Below, piece by piece: positions 43,875 through 46,100 of a stretch of 46,100 nucleotides of DNA; positions within the stretch are counted from its first letter, which is position 1, and each line of letters begins with the position of its first letter. The notes under the pieces were generated by a model that was not told the DNA's origin, did no database searches, and saw only the letters and a program-made list of their open reading frames with translations. The stretch spans positions 1 to 46,100 of the forward strand of contig JBBSEF010000017.1 of the NCBI GenBank assembly GCA_038240015.1, written 5' to 3'. The stretch is from CAHJXF01 sp038240015. Its GTDB lineage: Bacteria; Pseudomonadota; Gammaproteobacteria; Burkholderiales; Burkholderiaceae_D. Both the position numbers and the translations under genes were made by a program.

Positions 43875-44816
43875 TCAGGAGATAGCCTGGTAGTACAGGT
43901 TCTGCGGATGGTTCGACTGCGCAAAGAAGAACCATCGCTCAGCAATCAGCCCCGTGTACTGCACCACGAACGCAAGGCACAGTACGATGGCCGACACATG
44001 CTGCAGGCTGAAGCCCAGCAGTATCAGCGGCAGCGCGAAAGCTAGCGCCATGAAGACCCATTTGACGCTGCGTAGGAAGACCTTGCTGCGGCCGTGGAAG
44101 AACTCGCGGGTGTTGTAGGAGCCGCCCATGAAGCCCTGCGACTTCTGCACGATGCGCGGGTGGTGGATACCGGTGGCAGACTGCAGCGTCGACTTATGCT
44201 TGAGGCGGCTGTTGCGCACCAGCGATGCGGCTCGAGTGCCCCACCCCAGTAGTGTGAAAGCGATCGCCGCGGCGATGTAGGCAAGGACCAGCCTGTCCGC
44301 CGTGAAGGCCGCAAAGGCACTGGCCAGCGTGAAGCCGGAGGCGCAACCGAGCACGACATAGTTGATGACCGTCAGCGGACTGGCCCATTCCTGCAGGAAC
44401 TTGATGCAGGCGTAGATCATGCCGGTGCAGATGAACAAGCTCAGGCACAACACGGCAGCCACCGCGCCGATGGCCAACGTCGCCTGCCATTCGAGCAGGT
44501 GTCCCAATCCATAAAGAAATACGGCCAGCATGAAAGAGGGCAAGGCGATGCCTTCGCGCGAAAGCCACGAAGTGCGCCACATCGCCATGGCACGCCATGC
44601 CCGCTCCGGGTGTCCCAGGTGAAACAGGGACGCGACTGCTCCCAGCCCGGTGACGGCCAGGGACAGCAAGACGCCGGGGACGAAGAATCCGCTACCCAGC
44701 GGCGGATCGACGAAATGCAGCGCAGCCGCGATCTCGGCTGCGTAAAGGCCGAGGAAGAGTCCTTGTCCGGCGCCGATGAGGGTCGTCAGGAAGATCACCG
44801 AAAAACCTGGGTGCAT
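43875..44816 (-). CDS. soeC: SoeC, membrane anchor of sulfite dehydrogenase
   Basis: A 313-residue polytopic protein of the DmsC/NrfD-type anchor family, with eight predicted helices, starting MHPGFSVIFLTTLIGAGQG and containing FHLGHPERAWRAMAMWRTSWLSREG. It links the cytoplasmic SoeAB unit to the quinone pool. The gene order soeA-soeB-soeC is complete here. DMSO reductase-like function is an alternative, but the SoeA end and the sulfur context favour sulfite oxidation. Confidence 0.88.
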   Translation of the reverse strand: MHPGFSVIFLTTLIGAGQGLFLGLYAAEIAAALHFVDPPLGSGFFVPGVLLSLAVTGLGAVASLFHLGHPERAWRAMAMWRTSWLSREGIALPSFMLAVFLYGLGHLLEWQATLAIGAVAAVLCLSLFICTGMIYACIKFLQEWASPLTVINYVVLGCASGFTLASAFAAFTADRLVLAYIAAAIAFTLLGWGTRAASLVRNSRLKHKSTLQSATGIHHPRIVQKSQGFMGGSYNTREFFHGRSKVFLRSVKWVFMALAFALPLILLGFSLQHVSAIVLCLAFVVQYTGLIAERWFFFAQSNHPQNLYYQAIS

Positions 44817-44901
44817 GGCAGATTCCGAAAAGCAAAGGTCGGGCGGTCTATGAAGAAAGGGGCGAGCGGTCTATGGCTCGCCAGTGCGCCCCCGGCAAAC
44901 T

Positions 44902-45645
44902 TCAACCGGAAAAATTGGCGGCGTCGTCTAGCGTGGAGCGCGGTTTTGCGCCGGGCTTCGGCGGCGCCACGACATCGAGCTGCTGCGGGCTGTCGGCGCG
45001 CACCAGTTGGTCGTCGCTGATGTTGATGACGGTTTTGCGACGCGGCAGGTAGTGGTTGGACGGTGCCGTGCCCCATTCCGGCATCAGCTGGTAGCCTCCG
45101 CGCTCGCGAATCGCCGTCGACACTTCGGAGTCGGGGTCGTGCACGTCGCCGAACAAACGCGCGCTGGTCGGGCAGGCCATCACGCACGCGGGGCGCCGGT
45201 CTTGCGGTGGCAGCGCTTCGCTATAAATGCGGTCCACGCACAGCGTGCACTTGGTCATTTCCAGACGCTTCTCGTCCAGTTCGCGCACACCGTAGGGACA
45301 GGCCCAGGCGCAGTAGCCGCAGCCGATACACTTGTCGTAATCGACCAGCACGATGCCGTCCTCCTTGCGCTTGTAGCTTGCGCCGGTCGGGCACACCGGC
45401 ACGCACGGCGGATCCTCGCAGTGCAGGCACGACTTCGGGAAGTGCACGGTCTCCGTGTTGGGGAATTCGCCCACTTCGAAGGTTTGCACGCGGTTGAAAA
45501 AGGTGCCGGCCGGGTCTTCGTCATAGGGGCGGAAATCGGCCAGCGAGCCGGCGCTGCCCGAGGTGTTCCACGACTTGCAACTCGTCACGCAGGCCTGGCA
45601 GCCCACGCAGACGTTCAGATCGATGACAAGTGCCAGTTGGGTCAT
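44902..45645 (-). CDS. soeB: SoeB, 4Fe-4S electron-transfer subunit
   Basis: A 247-residue protein with four 4Fe-4S binding motifs: CVGCQACVTSC near residue 13, CLHCEDPPCVPVC, CIGCGYCAWAC, and CTLCVDRI paired with ACVMACP. No signal peptide is seen, fitting a cytoplasmic complex. It carries electrons from SoeA to SoeC. GGAG lies 7 bp before the ATG, and the soeA stop is 35 bp upstream. The C-terminal 40 residues form a Pro/Asp-rich tail. Confidence 0.92.
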   Translation of the reverse strand: MTQLALVIDLNVCVGCQACVTSCKSWNTSGSAGSLADFRPYDEDPAGTFFNRVQTFEVGEFPNTETVHFPKSCLHCEDPPCVPVCPTGASYKRKEDGIVLVDYDKCIGCGYCAWACPYGVRELDEKRLEMTKCTLCVDRIYSEALPPQDRRPACVMACPTSARLFGDVHDPDSEVSTAIRERGGYQLMPEWGTAPSNHYLPRRKTVINISDDQLVRADSPQQLDVVAPPKPGAKPRSTLDDAANFSG

Positions 45646-45680
45646 GGGAGCTCTCCGAAGCAATGAGTCGTTCGAACCGG

Positions 45681-46100
45681 TCAGTCGGGAGACGACGCGT
45701 TTCGCCCAGCGAAGAACGCCTGCCAGGCGCGCCGCACGCCGCCGGTGCCAGGGTAGGAGTTCAAGGCCTGGAATTGAGGCGAGGTTTCCTTTGGCTCGTC
45801 GGGGCCGGCTTTGTAGATGCGGACGCGCACGTCGTACCAGCCGGCTTGGCCGGTGACCGGGTCGGAATTGGAAAGCGGCGCGGCGCCGGCTGTGGGCGGC
45901 AGCTCTTCGGTAATCAGGTGGTTGAGCAGGAAGCCCTTCTTTGATTCGTTGGCCGACGCGCCGAGGTTCCATGCGCCTGCGGCCTTGCCGATCGCGTTCC
46001 AGGTCCAGACCGTGCCCGGTTCGACGGCTTCACTGTAGCGGCACATACAGCGCACCTTGCCCCAAGTCGATTCGACCCAGATCCAGTCGTCGTCGGCGAT
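45681..46100 (-). CDS. soeA: SoeA, molybdopterin subunit of cytoplasmic sulfite dehydrogenase, C-terminal part
   Basis: Only the last 139 residues are inside the window. They contain DDDWIWVESTWGKVRCMCRY, TVWTWNAIGKAAGAWNL, GFLLNHLITEELPP and SNSDPVTGQAGWYDVRVRI, which match the C-terminal cofactor-binding domain of SoeA-type DMSO-reductase-family enzymes. SoeABC oxidises sulfite to sulfate in the cytoplasm and passes electrons to the quinone pool. The soeB and soeC genes follow on the same strand. Most of the gene lies beyond position 46100. Confidence 0.87.
   Translation of the reverse strand: MADDDWIWVESTWGKVRCMCRYSEAVEPGTVWTWNAIGKAAGAWNLGASANESKKGFLLNHLITEELPPTAGAAPLSNSDPVTGQAGWYDVRVRIYKAGPDEPKETSPQFQALNSYPGTGGVRRAWQAFFAGRNASSPD

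Overview
The window looks like the chromosome of a GC-rich betaproteobacterium, probably Burkholderiales-like. The basis is gene content and order: hemC-hemD, a complete iscRSUA-hscBA-fdx-iscX operon, uvrB next to an aromatic aminotransferase and tRNA-Asn, and red-type (form IC) RuBisCO with a cbb operon. Genes for sulfite oxidation suggest a sulfur-oxidising, CO2-fixing or mixotrophic organism. The species cannot be named from the sequence alone.

Region 1 (1-17.87 kb) is core chromosome. It holds hemD (partial) and hemC, a BamE-like lipoprotein, glutamate dehydrogenase, an Anbu-type proteasome-like hydrolase convergent with a transglutaminase-like protease, an alpha/beta hydrolase with a RidA protein, mtfA, and the iron-sulfur assembly operon. 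After that come a low-molecular-weight phosphatase, uvrB, tyrB and tRNA-Asn(GTT). The isc promoter carries a near-consensus type 1 IscR site over its -35 element. A strong intrinsic-terminator hairpin sits between iscA and hscB, with its T-tract touching the hscB start codon.

Region 2 (17.85-25.39 kb) is a 7.5 kb integrated element bounded by 18-bp direct repeats of the 3' end of tRNA-Asn. It encodes a large serine recombinase whose C-terminus is read from the antisense of the tRNA, two small proteins, a Rep_trans-like initiator and a ribbon-helix-helix (RHH) protein in one tightly coupled minus-strand operon. A plus-strand restriction-modification module follows: a second RHH protein, a 734-residue protein with two complete C5 cytosine methyltransferase domains in tandem, and a putative PD-(D/E)XK nuclease. 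Each RHH gene is preceded by its own perfect palindrome. Just outside the right repeat are the frameshifted end of a tyrosine integrase and an IS5-type transposase scrap, so the site has been used before.

Region 3 (25.75-46.1 kb) is for energy and carbon metabolism. soxC-soxD (sulfite/sulfane dehydrogenase), cbbR, and divergently cbbL-cbbS-cbbE-cbbX-cbbF-cbbP-cbbT-cbbZ-(cbbA)-cbbY encode the Calvin cycle. cbbA is a pseudogene with two nonsense codons and a frameshift. A histidine kinase, a sigma54-type response regulator and a lone cyclic-nucleotide-binding-domain protein follow. A minus-strand set then encodes soeA (partial), soeB, soeC and a TauE/SafE sulfite exporter. Electrons from sulfite would supply reducing power for CO2 fixation. 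The placement of the whole block beside a used tRNA-Asn site raises the possibility that it arrived on an older island.
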